Below, piece after piece: positions 1-10,383 of a DNA stretch of 64,000 nt (position 1 is the first letter of the stretch; each line of letters begins with the position of its first letter). The notes under the pieces were generated by a model. That model did no database searches. It saw only the letters and a list, made by a program, of their open reading frames with translations, and was not told the origin of the DNA. The stretch is from Plotosus lineatus. Its lineage: Eukaryota; Chordata; Actinopteri; Siluriformes; Plotosidae. The position numbers were made by a program, and so were the translations under genes. Where the stretch lies: the NCBI GenBank assembly GCA_024760905.1, contig CM045745.1, positions 4,072,782 to 4,136,781 on the forward strand, given 5' to 3'.

Positions 1-231
1 AATTATTAAATCGTTTAATAAATAATTTTCTTTTACTTTTAACACACATTTCATACAATATTGGTGTACTTTTATCATTTTTAAAGGGTTTATGGAGTTT
101 ATTCAGTCCAAAGATTGGAGCCTTGGACCGCATTAGGCGTTTAACATGTAAGATGTGACCCCTACTTACGAAATCCCCGCTATACGAAAAGGGCTCTGGA
201 ACGATTAATTTCATAAGTTGGGGGCCGACTG
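1..231 (+). mobile_element. Right end of a Tigger/pogo-like DNA transposon, cut by the window edge
   Basis: The segment ends in GGGGGCCGACTG followed by TA, the terminus and target duplication expected of a Tc1/mariner-superfamily element of the Tigger type. The same right end closes the elements at 3098-6954 and 51217-52509. No coding sequence is visible and the left end lies outside the window. Confidence 0.7.
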
Positions 232-441
232 TACTTGTAAGTTGCTCTCTGGATAAGAGAATTTGCCAAATGCTGTAAAGGTAAAAGACACTGGCATGCA
301 CCCTTCTCTCTGTCTGCAAAAACATGAAGGGCACCCAAATAAAGCCAGTGATTATGCACAGTATGGTTGCTGTTGGTGCTGCCCAGATCCTTCTCTGCCT
401 ACAGAGGGCACTTGATCACACCATTGCTGTTAAATGAGTAA
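1..441 (+). repeat. Duplicated segment, second copy at 52278-52717
   Basis: By eye about 96-97 percent identical to 52278-52717. The similarity runs through the end of the Tigger-like element (231) and on through 200 bp of unrelated sequence to ATGAGTA, then stops abruptly. The added part contains a SINE-type GTAAGTTGCTCT tail motif. Either a composite repeat or a small segmental duplication. Confidence 0.8.
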
Positions 442-857
442 CAGCTATCTTGAACAGCTGTTTTTTTTGTTCTGTTTTTCTTGATGAGCATTTCTGTCCA
501 CTAACTGTGTGTGTAGGAAGTATAGTATTTTTGATGCTGGTTTATAATTAAATTAATTATTTGGTTTCAGGTGGTCCCTGTTTGTCATTAAGCACTGACA
601 GTTTTATTTGTAAAATATCATAGAAAAGGAGCCAATTTATTGTAATAGAATTCTGAAAAAGAGTGAAGAAACAGTGGCTCTACAGCATTCCTTTGCTTTA
701 AATTATTACATCATTGGTTTGAGTTTCACCATAAGCTCGTGTTACTTCATATAGTCCATCTTGAATAAGCAATGCTGAGTTTGTAGTCCTTAATGTCTCA
801 TTGTTGTGCACCAGTGAGTGTGTGGGTACATTCATGCAATCTTTTGCTTGGGAGCAG

Positions 858-1043
858 GTGAAAGAGGCCTTTGAGCAAGTTTCTGCTGAGCTCGCTGGGG
901 TAAAGATAGCTTTGAATGAGTCTCAGCAGAAAGAGAAGCAGTCAGGTTCTCTGGCACAGGAGCTGTCAGCTATGGTGAAGGAGCAGAAAACACGCATAGC
1001 CGACCTCATTAAAGCAAAACATGATGCTGTAACAGAATTAAAG
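858..1043 (+). CDS. lrrcc1: LRRCC1 internal coding exon, coiled coil (first of seven in the window)
   Basis: This 186-bp exon is bounded by a GGAGCAG acceptor and a GTAAAG donor, phase 0 at both ends, and encodes 62 residues of charged, heptad-like coiled coil from VKEAFEQVSAEL to DAVTELK. The ATG at 801 has no role because the true exon starts at the splice acceptor. LRRCC1 (CLERC) is a centrosomal/centriolar protein with N-terminal leucine-rich repeats and a long coiled-coil C-terminal half; only coiled-coil exons lie here. The assignment rests on the resemblance of the C-terminal exons to LRRCC1 and on E2F5 lying next downstream as in human. Another long coiled-coil protein is the alternative. 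The exon itself is near certain, the name less so. Confidence 0.7.
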
Positions 1044-1440
1044 GTAAAGCGTTTCTGTACTTTATTCAACCAATTTATTGCAATACAAATACTTTTTGAA
1101 AAGTCTGAATCTACACACAAGGCTCAGATTACTTATTCTGAATGTAAATATGTAAAACTGTGATAAAGGTGGGTGGGGGCCTGGCCGGTTCTACACTTTT
1201 AAAACTCGCATTTTCATTACCTGGCAAATCGAAGAAATGGAAGACTGTCATCCCTGACCACAATCACTTTGAACTGCAGTAGCATGATCCAGAGTTGTCT
1301 TATCAAGAAGGTGAGAGACAGCACAAGCTAATCAAGCCAAGATGATGTACCTGAGCTCAGTTTTGAGCGCCTGGATGGATGGATGGACTTCTGTGTTATT
1401 TTAGTTTAAGTTTTAACAAATTTTAACTATATTTTGTATA
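1044..1440. other. LRRCC1 intron, no recognised gene
   Basis: Intron sequence. A short (GGAT)n run near 1375 resembles the tail of an old SINE or LINE copy, but no body could be identified. Confidence 0.4.
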
Positions 1441-2968
1441 CTAGTCCTTCTCAAAAAATTAGCATACTGTGATAAAGTTCATTATTTTCTATAATGTACT
1501 GATAACTTTCATATATTTTAGATTCATTGCACACCAACTGAAATATTTCAGGTCTTTTATTGTTTTAATACTGATGATTTTGGCATACAGCTCATGAAAA
1601 CTCAAAATTCCTATCTCAAAAAATTAGCATATGATGAAAAGGTACTATAAACGAGCTATTAACCTAATAATTTGAATCAACCAATTAACTCTAAACACCT
1701 GCAAAAGATTCCTGAGGCTTATAAAAACTCCCAGCCTGGTTCATTACTCAAAACCGCAATCATGGGTAAGACTGCCGACCTGACTGCTGTCCAGAAGGCC
1801 ATCATTGACACCCTCAAGCAAGAGGGTAAGACACAGAAAGAAATCTCTGAGCGAATAGGCTGTTCCCAGAGTGCTCTATCAAGCCACCTCAGTGGGACGT
1901 CTGTGGGAAGGAAAAAGTGTGGCAGAAAACGCTGCACAACCAGAAGAGGTGACCGGACCCTGCGGAAGATTGTGGAGAAGGGCCGACTCCAGACCTTGGA
2001 GGACCTGTGGAAGCAGTGGACTGGGCTATAGGTCAAGCCAGTTTTGAACCAGAAACAGCGGCAGAAGTGCCTGACCTGGGCTACAGAGAAGCAACACTGG
2101 ACTGTTGCTCAGTGGTCCAAAGTACTTTTTTCAGATGAAAGTAAATTTTGCATGTCATTCGGAAATCAAGGAGCCAGAGTCTGGAGGAAGACTGGGGAGA
2201 AGGAAATGCCAGTCCAGTGTCAAGTACCCACAGTCAGTGATGGTCTGGGGTGCCATGTCAGCTGCTGGTGTTGGTCCACTGTGTTTTATCAAGGGCAGGG
2301 TCAATGCAGCTTGCTATCAGGAGATTTTGGAGCACTTCATGCTTCCATCTGCTGAAAAGCTTTATGGAGATGAAAATTTCATTTTTCAGCACGACCTGGC
2401 ACCTGCTCACAGTGCCAAAACCACTGGTAAATGGTTTACTGACCATGGTATTACTGTGCTCAATTGGCTTGCCAACTCTCCTGACCCGAACCCCATAGAG
2501 AATCTGTGGGATATTGTGAAGAGAAAGTTGAGAGACACCAGACCCAACACTGTGGATGAGCTTAAGGCCGCTATCGAAGCATCCTGGGCCTCCGTAACAC
2601 CTCAGCAGTGCCACAGGCTGATTGCCTCCATGCCACGCCGCATTGAAGAAGTCATTTCTGCAAAAGGATTCCTGACCAAGTATTGCGTGCATAACTGTGC
2701 ATAATTATATGAAGGTTGACTTTTTTTGTATTCAAAAAAACTTTTTTTTTTTTATTGGTCGGATGAAATATGCTAATTTTTTGAGATAGGGATTTTAGGT
2801 TTTCATGAGCTGTATGTCAAAATCATCAGTATTAAAACAGTAAAAGACCTGAAATATTTCAGTTGATGTGTAATGAATCTAAAATATATGAAAGTTTAAT
2901 TTTTATCAGTACATTTCAGAAAATAATGAACTTTCTCACAATATGCAAATTCTTTTGAGAAGGACTAG
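1441..2968 (+). mobile_element. Tc1-like transposon with long terminal inverted repeats
   Basis: Both ends start CTAGTCCTTCTCAAAA and are flanked by TA (1439-1440 and 2969-2970), the Tc1/mariner target duplication. The terminal inverted repeats are about 200 bp long and match over most of that length. The element carries a broken transposase gene and lies in an LRRCC1 intron. Confidence 0.92.
1761..2704 (+). pseudogene. Tc1 transposase, frameshifted and internally deleted
   Basis: Transposase of the Tc1 family, which cuts and pastes its own element at TA. The start MGKTADLTAVQKAI leads into a paired-like helix-turn-helix (KEISERIGCSQSALSSHLSG). The frame stops at 2029-2031, and about 30-40 expected residues are missing before the catalytic part resumes near 2044. 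The DDE residues can be placed: first D in FSDESKF, second in FQHDLAPAHS, E in DPNPIENLWD. The catalytic half runs in two frames, switching near 2200, and ends at the stop at 2702. The copy cannot make a full protein. Confidence 0.9.
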
Positions 2969-3429
2969 TATATATCTGTATTTGGACATGAAATTATTTA
3001 TAGGATGTTAGGATTTGTTGCCCATAATCACACAGCCCTAACTGAAGATTTAAACAAGCTTCTAGCTTTATAAATTTCTGGTTAAAAGTTCATAGTACAG
3101 TCGGCCCTCTACTTACGAAAACCTCTGAATACGAAAAATCCAGATTACGAAAAATTTTTCCGAAATTTTCGCACTCTGTATACGAAACAACCTCTTCTTA
3201 CGAAAAGCGCCAAACACGCCATTCAAAAATTCAAACAATGCGTGAGTGCCTCTCATTGCCTGTCTCCCAACATCCCGCCCGCTGGGTTCCTATTGGCCAG
3301 GAAGGAGCTGAATTTCCATAGTACTGTACCCATAAGCTTGTTTGTGACACGCGTAAAGGAGAGCTGTACTATTGGTTCGTGAGTTTCGAAAGTGCTCATT
3401 GCAGCTTATTTTTTGTTTTTTAAGTTGTT

Positions 3430-3835
3430 TAATTCAGTAAATGTTTATTAAATGTGGCGCGCTAAGCCAAATGTGGGCAAAACGCGGCTCATCCGGACCT
3501 TCGATCCAGTGCTGTAGTGGTCAAAAAATAAGTGAGTGCACGATGGCAACGAAGCGACCGAGGCACGCAGCAGCACCTCATCCACGAAGTGGGCTGAGGT
3601 ACACTGAGCGCGGGCAGGGTGTGGCTTTGGCTTTGAAACTATTTAGCACTTCATCTCCACTGTTTATTTACAGAGTCGTGGAAATGTACTTTGGTCAACT
3701 ATAAAGTATAAAGCACTTTCCTGCTTGACTTATTGGAAGTCCGGACAGGCCATGTTCCGCCCCAAAAGCTCCGGTGTCGGCCGTGATGCCTCCCGCACTT
3801 GGCGGAGCGCGTCACAAATGTTTAATAATGTTTAA
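3430..3835 (+). repeat. Internal palindromic module of the Tigger-like family, copy 1
   Basis: A GGCGCGCTAAGCC...CGCGGCTCATCCGGAC stretch near 3465-3510 is answered by a diverged inverse complement near 3738-3830 (GTCCGGAC...GGCGGAGCGCG). The same module recurs near 4190-4440, 17861-18096 and, as a half, 35785-35886. Confidence 0.5.
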
Positions 3836-4013
3836 TATTGTTTGGTTTGGTTAATAAAAGATTGGTTCATAAAAAATGTTCTGAATCTCCATAGTAGTGT
3901 ACCCATGCCTGTTTGTCACATGCGTAAAGGAGAGTTTTACTGTTGGTTTGTGAGTTTCGTGAGTTTATTTGAGAGGGCTCTTCTTATAATTTTATAAACA
4001 TGGCTCATTGGCA

Positions 4014-4172
4014 ATGATCATGGGTTTATATGACAAGACAAGACAACCAAATGAAACAATAAGGAATGAAGACAGTTTTTATGACCGATTTGAGCAGAGA
4101 TGTGGCGCACTTGCCCTGACAGACACAGGACTGCGTACAGAGTCAGTTAGAAAGGAGGCAGGTGTTCTTTAA
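4014..4172 (+). other. Unrecognised 52-codon open frame inside the Tigger-like element
   Basis: An open frame running from ATG 4014 to the stop at 4170-4172. It contains a well-formed stretch, EDSFYDRFEQRCGALALTD, that does not look like chance low-complexity translation. It sits between the two palindromic modules. I do not recognise it. It may be a transposase remnant or captured sequence. Confidence 0.25.
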
Positions 4173-4188
4173 CTCTCCTTTGAGAGAG

Positions 4189-4440
4189 CCATTGCAGCTT
4201 ATTTTTCGTTTTTTAAGTTGTTTAATTCAGTAAATGTTTAATAAATGTGACGTGCTCCGCTGAATGTGAGCAAAACGTGGCTCATCTGGACCTCCAATCC
4301 CTCAAGGAAACAAGTTAATGTTGAGTCCGGACCTCCGAGCTGTCAAGTGCGTTTTGAACACCCCATCTCAAAAGCTCCTGCGTTAACTGCACGCTGCATG
4401 TGGGCAGAGCCTGCATTCAGCGGAGCATGCCACAAATGTG
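4189..4440 (+). repeat. Internal palindromic module of the Tigger-like family, copy 2
   Basis: Begins with the same 60 bp as the first module (GCAGCTTATTTTT...) and again pairs a CTCCGCTGAATGTGAGC arm with a diverged inverse arm ending CAGCGGAGCATGCCACA. Copies 1 and 2 form an interrupted tandem duplication. Confidence 0.5.
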
Positions 4441-4443
4441 TGT

Positions 4444-4447
<4 letters not shown>

Positions 4448-4475
<28 letters not shown>
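4448..4475. repeat. (TG)n microsatellite
   Basis: Pure TG run followed by interrupted GA and TG runs to about 4545. Confidence 0.9.
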
Positions 4476-4488
<13 letters not shown>

Positions 4489-4724
4489 CAGTGACAGTGT
4501 GTGTATGTGTGTGAGAGAGAGATAGAGAAAGATAGTGTGTGTGTGTGCACGTTAATTAAAAATGTTTAATAATGGTTTACTGATGCTCCCCGACTTATGT
4601 TCATCCGTTTTACGTTTTTTTTTCTCAAATTTTGAATTTAGACGTACCTATGTAGTACGCTGACGCAATGACGCTGCATTCATTGTTTACAAACTACAGA
4701 CTGAGTATATATACTGTGTGTATG

Positions 4725-4727
<3 letters not shown>

Positions 4728-4780
<53 letters not shown>
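4728..4780. repeat. (TA)n microsatellite
   Basis: Alternating TA run of about 50 bp inside the nested transposon. Confidence 0.95.
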
Positions 4781-4784
<4 letters not shown>

Positions 4785-5372
4785 TTATATAGCGTGTTAC
4801 CCGTGTGTTAAGACGTTGTCTCTGTGATCTTTGTGTTTACACTGTTTTGCGGACTTTTGTAACCCTAAGCAAATATGGTTGGTCAGAAGTGTAAGCCTAC
4901 TAGCATGGGTTAAGTTTCATACACAGAGATGAATTAACTATCTGCTCAGATCGGCAGAGTCTACCATGCATACTCAGTTAAGCAAAGAGAGTTGTAATAT
5001 GAATGGAAATCCGAATGCACAAACTGCAGAACAATTACAGATATTTATTATCATTTAGCAGAATCATAAGAGTGTATACTTATTTTTACATTAAAATTCA
5101 TTAGGATTTGTACTTGTTCTTTGTATGCATCTCTTGAATAAAGTTTACTTACTTACTTACACAAAAGAAAGAACTCTCCACTTTGCTGAAATTCACATGG
5201 CAGGCTGTGTTCTAAACGAGTTCAATGGCACCCTTGTGCACTTGAAAGACCGGAAGTCTGTATAACCCACAGCAAGTACACTTCTTTCGCAAGTACACTA
5301 CTTTTGGTATTATTTCGGTGAGCCTCACCTATTGGAAGCGTTGATTGGCTGTTTTAAGCTTCATGTAGTAAA

Positions 5373-6464
5373 GCAGTGCTTCTTAATTATTTTCTGTTGC
5401 ACCCCTCAGGAAGAGGAAAACATTTCACCCCCCCCCCCATGTAAATAGTGTTATTTGTCTAAAATTGTTATAAGTAATCCTCTGCATAATACTGTGTCCT
5501 TATTAACATTATGAATACAAAAAAAGAACTATTGATCGACTTCTAACAAAGAATAACTTTATTCACACTTTTTAGTCTTTTTGTTTAAAAAGCACAGCAG
5601 GGTGCATCAATTTGCCTGAAATAAAAAAGTAGCCTTAAAAATAAAATAAAATAAAATAAAATAAATAAATAATAATAAATTCAAACTGATCAGCAATATT
5701 AACTCAAGAGCACGCATGTTTCACAGTGCACAGCTTTTCGAAGCCGGTTTAAAAGCACGACACTGAACTCTCAACTCCTGCTCAATGCTGAACTGGGATC
5801 TGGACTTATTTTCACAGCAGTAACGTCATCCAGCATGACAGAGACCGTGTCTGCTGCAGGTTGGATCAGTTCCTCTGCTGTGGGGTTATCTGCACTGAGC
5901 AGTTTGGTACTCCACCTTATCTGATGCTAACAGCTCGCTGGTTTGCTGGAGTAGCATTCACAAAGCGGGATGGTTGTTACCGATACTCGGCACGTTTTCG
6001 CTGAAAAAACTCACGCGGCTCAGCACTTGATTGGGGTGTGAAGTCTTTAAGTGACTCCTGAATTTATTTGGCTTCATGCTGTCCGTTGTCAATGTTTTCA
6101 GACACAGTAAACACAGTAGTCTTTGCTCGTTTCTCACCGCAGCACAGTGAAGTCGAGTGCTACGTTCGCTTCATCATACCTCCTCGACTTAGCTTTCGGG
6201 AGACTTTCGTTTCTCTCACTGTCTCCGTCTCTCTCCGCCTCTCTTTCCATCCCTGTTAAAAATGACCATGGTGGGTTTTTTTAACTAAACTTCTTATTTT
6301 ACCCCTGGGCACACTCTAACAGTGAGGAAGCTACTGCCACCTGCTGTAGTGGATATAGAATTACACTTTATCCTAATATAGCACGTGCAAAAAAAAAAAA
6401 AAAAAAAAAAAAGCATGCTCCCAGGGGTCACACGCGCCCCCCCCCCCCGCCCCCCCTTGAGAAC
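5373..6464. mobile_element. hAT-like non-autonomous element
   Basis: The left end CAGTGCTTCTTAATTATTTT and the right end TTGAGAACCACT are inverted versions of the hAT/Charlie terminus (CAGTGxTTCTCAA). Flanking sequences with ATGTA(GT)AAAG resemble an 8-bp duplication but do not match perfectly. Minus-strand frames in 5860-6140 may be transposase remains but carry stops. The element contains an (AAAAT)n run near 5640 and poly-C and poly-A runs. It is the innermost layer of the nest. Confidence 0.6.
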
Positions 6465-7049
6465 CACTCATGTAAAGTAACTCGGTATGAATAAGTGACT
6501 TATTTGAAATTAATGTTGATATTATTTGATATATTTGATATTATTTTACAATGTTATGTTTATAATAATTGATTTAGGGGTGTTTTATGAGATACGGTAA
6601 TGGTATTTATGGATATATAGTACAGTATCAGCGTCATACGTCACTGTAACAATTTACGTTCTCTTTCAACTTGCGTTTGGCCGTTCGGAAGCAATTAAAA
6701 ATGTAAGTCGGGGATCGTCTGTAATCTGTTAATAAAATGTTTAAATGGTTTAATAAATAATTTTCTTTTACTTTCATACATATTTCATACAAAATTGGTG
6801 TACTTTTATAATTTTTTAAGGGTTTATGGTGTAGTCTTCGGGGCCTTGGAACGAATCACACGTTTTACATGCAAAATGCACCTCTACTTACAAAAACTCC
6901 AGGTTCCATAAAAGGCTCTGGAATGGATTAATTTTGTAAGTAGAGGGCCGACTGTATTAACATTATTTTTGGTTTTGTAGATCTAGAATTTTGGTTTGAA
7001 ACACAAATTATGTAATATAGTTGAAAACATTTGGGTGAAAAACCTGGCA

Positions 7050-7178
7050 GGAACTGGCAGTGGTGGCTCAATGGTTTGGGCTTCAGGTTACTGGTCCAAA
7101 CTGTTGGGTCCTTTATCCTCAGTTGTATGAAATGATAAATGTAAGTTGCTCTGGATAGGAGTATCTACCAAATGCTTC
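7050..7178 (+). mobile_element. tRNA-headed SINE, damaged copy
   Basis: Begins GGCAGTGGTGGCTCAATGG and ends with the tail GTAAGTTGCTCTGGATA. The middle is shortened compared with the next copy. Confidence 0.6.
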
Positions 7179-7182
7179 ATAG

Positions 7183-7365
7183 GGTAGTGGTATCTCGGTG
7201 GTTAACGCACTGGCTTACTGAAGGTCAGGGGTTCAGTCCCCACTACCACCAAGCTGCAACCATTGGGACCTTGAACAAGGCCTTTAACCCTATGTAACTC
7301 AGTTGTATAAAATTTATATATTTAAGTTGCTCTAGATAAGAGCGTCAGTCAAGTGTCAATGTAAA
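7183..7365 (+). mobile_element. tRNA-headed SINE
   Basis: Shows an A-box-like GGTATCTCGGTGGTTAACGC and a B-box GGTTCAGTCCC about 45 bp later. It ends in the same TAAGTTGCTCTAGATAAGAG tail as the neighbour. This is a SINE head, not a functional tRNA gene. Confidence 0.75.
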
Positions 7366-7410
7366 CTGAAAAAAATACAGACTTTATTTTTGCTTTCGGC
7401 ACGAATGCAG

Positions 7411-7573
7411 ACTCTACAAACAGGAGCACTGGAAGACAGACGTCTAGGTTTACAACTTGAACTTCTGAAGAAAGACAAAGTCAAGCTGCTGTCACAGCTC
7501 ACTGCACAGGTGACTGTAATAGAAGGACTCCGAGCAGAAAGAAGGCTCTGGGGACAGGAGCTCGCCCACCAAG
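7411..7573 (+). CDS. lrrcc1: LRRCC1 coding exon, coiled coil
   Basis: A 163-bp exon between an AATGCAG acceptor and a GTACCC donor. It starts in phase 0 and ends in phase 1. It encodes TLQTGALEDRRLGLQLELL through LWGQELAHQ, a leucine- and charge-rich coiled coil that continues the frame of exon 858-1043. The 6.4-kb intron before it is almost wholly transposon. Confidence 0.72.
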
Positions 7574-7756
7574 GTACCCAGAGCACTCACTACTCAGCTG
7601 AGAATTGCTTTTAACATAATATACTCTAAGGAGTCATTCAACATTTTCAACATTTTCCTAAGCTCACAAAACGTACGCTAGGAGGGACGGGGTAAGATGT
7701 CGGTGTACGCGTTTTAATATTATAAAAATGTCGATCAACAATAATACATGCGCTCG

Positions 7757-7759
<3 letters not shown>

Positions 7760-7807
<48 letters not shown>
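7760..7807. repeat. (TA)n microsatellite
   Basis: Uninterrupted TA run in an LRRCC1 intron. Confidence 0.95.
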
Positions 7808-7810
<3 letters not shown>

Positions 7811-7906
7811 GCGTGTACGTTTGAAACTCTCAATGCGCGATTCACCAACCACCAAAGAGCGATACATGCACAACAACATCGTTTAGGCTACTCAAGGGCG
7901 TAGGCT

Positions 7907-7928
7907 GGGGGGGTGCACCCCCCCCCCC
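7907..7928. repeat. G-run/C-run palindrome
   Basis: Seven G then TGCA then a long C run, giving a hairpin-capable GGGGGGGTGCACCCCCCC core in an intron. Confidence 0.8.
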
Positions 7929-8439
7929 ACAGCAGGAGTTGAGTTCCGCTGGACAAGAAATGATGTGTATTCACAATCTTATAAATAAACTTAATGACTG
8001 TTATTGAAGGGAAAGTCGGAGATAAGTTCCGCATGACTAGAGTCAGGAAGTAAACCGGAAGTTCACGTGTAACGGGCACTGCGTATGTGCACGCCCGAGC
8101 TGACCAATCAAAAAACAGTATTATCAGTAAGCAATAATAGCTGAACACTGTCAATCAAACAAAGTGCGAGTGTGAAAACAAAGCACAGTTTGTTTGTACC
8201 TCCTCCGGTTCCTGCACATGTTTAGAACACAAACATTGACGCACAGAGAATGAATGGATAAAATAATCATAATCCATCCAGCCTGGATCTGCAGCCTAAT
8301 GCTCAGTACTTTTATAAAATGAATAGTATGTTTTTGTGCTGTAAATATGTATTAATATTTGTTTGTGCCTTTGAATAGATGAATAACTTTAGCTCAATTT
8401 GTAAATGTATTTAGCACATGTACTTGCAGATGTAGTTTG

Positions 8440-8621
8440 CTGACTTTCGTAAAGAGTAGCTGCAAAGTCGTCAGCGTGTTTCTGTCCCTTGTTAAAAAGG
8501 GTTGTGACAGGAAGGGCATCCGATGTAAAAACCTCTGCCAAATCAAACGTGCGAATCAGATGATTCGCTGTGGCGACTCCCGAGTAAAAGGGAAAAAGCC
8601 GAAAGGATGACAGACAGACAG
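8440..8621 (+). mobile_element. 5'-truncated SINE with target duplication
   Basis: Only the 3' part of the tRNA SINE is present (from CTGACTTTCGTAAAG to AGCCGAAAGGATGACAGA). An exact 18-bp duplication, ACTTGCAGATGTAGTTTG, flanks it at 8422-8439 and 8622-8639. This shows LINE-style insertion with 5' truncation. Confidence 0.92.
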
Positions 8622-8639
8622 ACTTGCAGATGTAGTTTG

Positions 8640-9402
8640 AAATATATTTGAGAATGTTTTTGGTTGAACTATAATATTTGATTCGTCTTCTGAGAGTGAT
8701 AGATGAATCGTCTTCTGCTGAAAAATGGTGCGTGTTGTTGGCGTGAGGTTCCATGTTGTTTATATCATATAATATACTGTGATATGCATGCACTATATTT
8801 CATGTAGTACTTTGTATCAACTCAGTGACGTCACGGTCACTTTATGTAGGTGGGCACTTAGAAATGGCGGCTTTCGGGTTGATAACTTATACAACAAGCA
8901 CATAAAACAAAACCGCTGTGTGTGCAATGGTTTATTTATGAATACTACCCAACCCGGTATCAGCTGCTGAAACATCAGAAGGCAGCTGATCACAAACTGA
9001 AGCGTGGTCGTCCAAAAGCCAAAGTCCAATAAAAAATGCAGACATTTTGAATTATATTTTAATGTAAAATAATATTATTAAAAACGATGCCATTTTTATT
9101 ATTGAAACCAAATGTCTTCATATTAATATTAAAGCAGGTGTCATTAAAAAGAATTCTTTAAAAGTATACTTTTTATTGATTTAATTATTATTTGACTGGT
9201 GTATAAAAGAAGTATTGATCAAGGAAATACATTGAACTATTTTATAAAAGAGGTTTGGCCATTGTTTTGTCTCATATTTTATTAAAAAGTCCTGCCGAGA
9301 GATCATCAACATTTATTTGTACACTTTCGGGGAGGGAGTCAAAAAAAAGAGTACTCTCTGTATGCTTGAGAAAATGTTGAACCGCCCTTAATATTTTAGT
9401 GG
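8640..9402. other. LRRCC1 intron, nothing certain
   Basis: Mostly AT-rich intron. Around 8935-9031 a frame reading YYPTRYQLLKHQKAADHKLK then RGRPKAKVQ and a stop looks non-random and AT-hook-like, but has no recognised parent. Confidence 0.3.
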
Positions 9403-9717
9403 CAGTGGTGGCCTGGTGGTAAAGGGCGCTACATCGCTGATCCTAACGTTGGGGGTTCGAGTTCCACTCTCCACAAGGTTGTCACTGCCAAGTGTGGCTA
9501 ACTGGGTTATCAAAGGTGGGCCATGTCTCTCACTGTCTATGGTGAGATGTTCATGTAAAAGAACTATTGCTAACTTTCGTAAAGAGGAACTGCAAAGCTG
9601 TCAGCGTGTTTCTGCCCCTTGCACAAACCAAAGGGTTGTGTCAGAAAGGGCATCAAACATTCGAATCAGATGATTCACTGTGGCGACCCCTGAGAAAGGG
9701 AAAAGCCGAAAGACAAG
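9403..9717 (+). mobile_element. Full-length tRNA-headed SINE with RTE-type tail
   Basis: Head GGCAGTGGTGGCCTGGTGGT with B-box GGTTCGAGTTCC, then the common body (TCTCACTGTCTATGG, GTCAGCGTGTTTCTG), then the tail GCTGTGGCGACCCCTGAG...AGCCGAAAGACAAGAAGAAG. The tail matches the 3' end of the RTE LINE copies in this window. Confidence 0.88.
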
Positions 9718-10115
9718 AAGAAGACTCTGTACTATTTTAATCTTACTTGCGTTAAGTTTTGTGTAGTCAATTGGTTCATGTTGTTATCAAAAATAATTTA
9801 CAAAAAAATGCATAATCTTATACAAGCTTACAGCTGAGCTCATGGGAGTGAACAATTTTTGCTCTAAAACCTAACAAGGCCTTTATGAGATTTAGTTATT
9901 ATGGGATCAAAACTCAAAGCCTTTTGATTTAGAACCTCACAGACTGAGCATCCACAAGATGTCCTGTGTCACACAACCCTGTATGTCAGCTTAAGCTTCA
10001 TGCACTCTTTTCAAAGGTCATTTTGCTACGATTATTACAGTGAGGATTTATGTGATGGTAAGTTAAAGCAAGATGGAGTTTATTAAAGTGTAAAGTGCGA
10101 CTGACTTTGTGTTAG

Positions 10116-10279
10116 GAGCATCTCTTGCCCAGGATCGAGGTCGTATGGAGGCCAAAATTGAGGCCCTGACTACTGAGCTGGAAACCCAAAAGAAACAGAA
10201 CCAGCGAGACAATGACTCATTAAAGATAAAAACGAAGATAGTAGATGATCAGACAGAAACAATCCAGAAGCTAAAAGAG
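10116..10279 (+). CDS. lrrcc1: LRRCC1 coding exon, coiled coil
   Basis: A 164-bp exon between TGTGTTAG and GTGATT. Joined in phase 1 to the previous exon it reads LAHQ-GASLAQDRGRMEAKIEA through DDQTETIQKLKE, glutamine- and charge-rich coiled coil without stops, ending in phase 0. Only about 100 bp separate it from the next exon. Confidence 0.73.
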
Positions 10280-10383
10280 GTGATTATATTTGTAGTTGTT
10301 AAGAAATTTAATATGACCTGTTTTCAGTGTGGCCTGTCTTCAGAAAATGCATCAGCTTTTTGTTAATATATTAGTCGGTGCAG

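Larger units (their letters stand above)
4580..6721 (+). mobile_element. DNA transposon nested in the 3098-6954 element
   Basis: Left end CTGATGCTCCCCGACTTATG and the inverted right end (GTAAGTCGGGGATCGTCTG) are flanked by TA, so this is another Tc1/mariner-superfamily element without a visible transposase. It contains a (TA)n run and a hAT-like element. Confidence 0.7.
3098..6954 (+). mobile_element. Tigger/pogo-like element, outer layer of a three-level nest
   Basis: Left end CAGTCGGCCCTCTACTTACG and the matching inverted right end are both flanked by TA (3096-3097, 6955-6956). At 3.86 kb it is swollen by a second element (4580-6721), which itself contains a hAT-like element (about 5373-6464). 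No Tigger transposase is recognisable, so the copy is non-autonomous. Confidence 0.8.

Noticed and set aside
3441..3704. 87-codon frame in the Tigger-like element
   Set aside because: Overlaps the palindromic module and resembles no transposase.
7200..7250. tRNA-like A and B boxes
   Set aside because: Lies in a SINE head with no cloverleaf acceptor stem; the same applies to the heads at 9403, 18653, 40836 and 55384.
8935..9031. AT-hook-like RGRPK frame
   Set aside because: Too short and without parent protein or splice support to call a gene.
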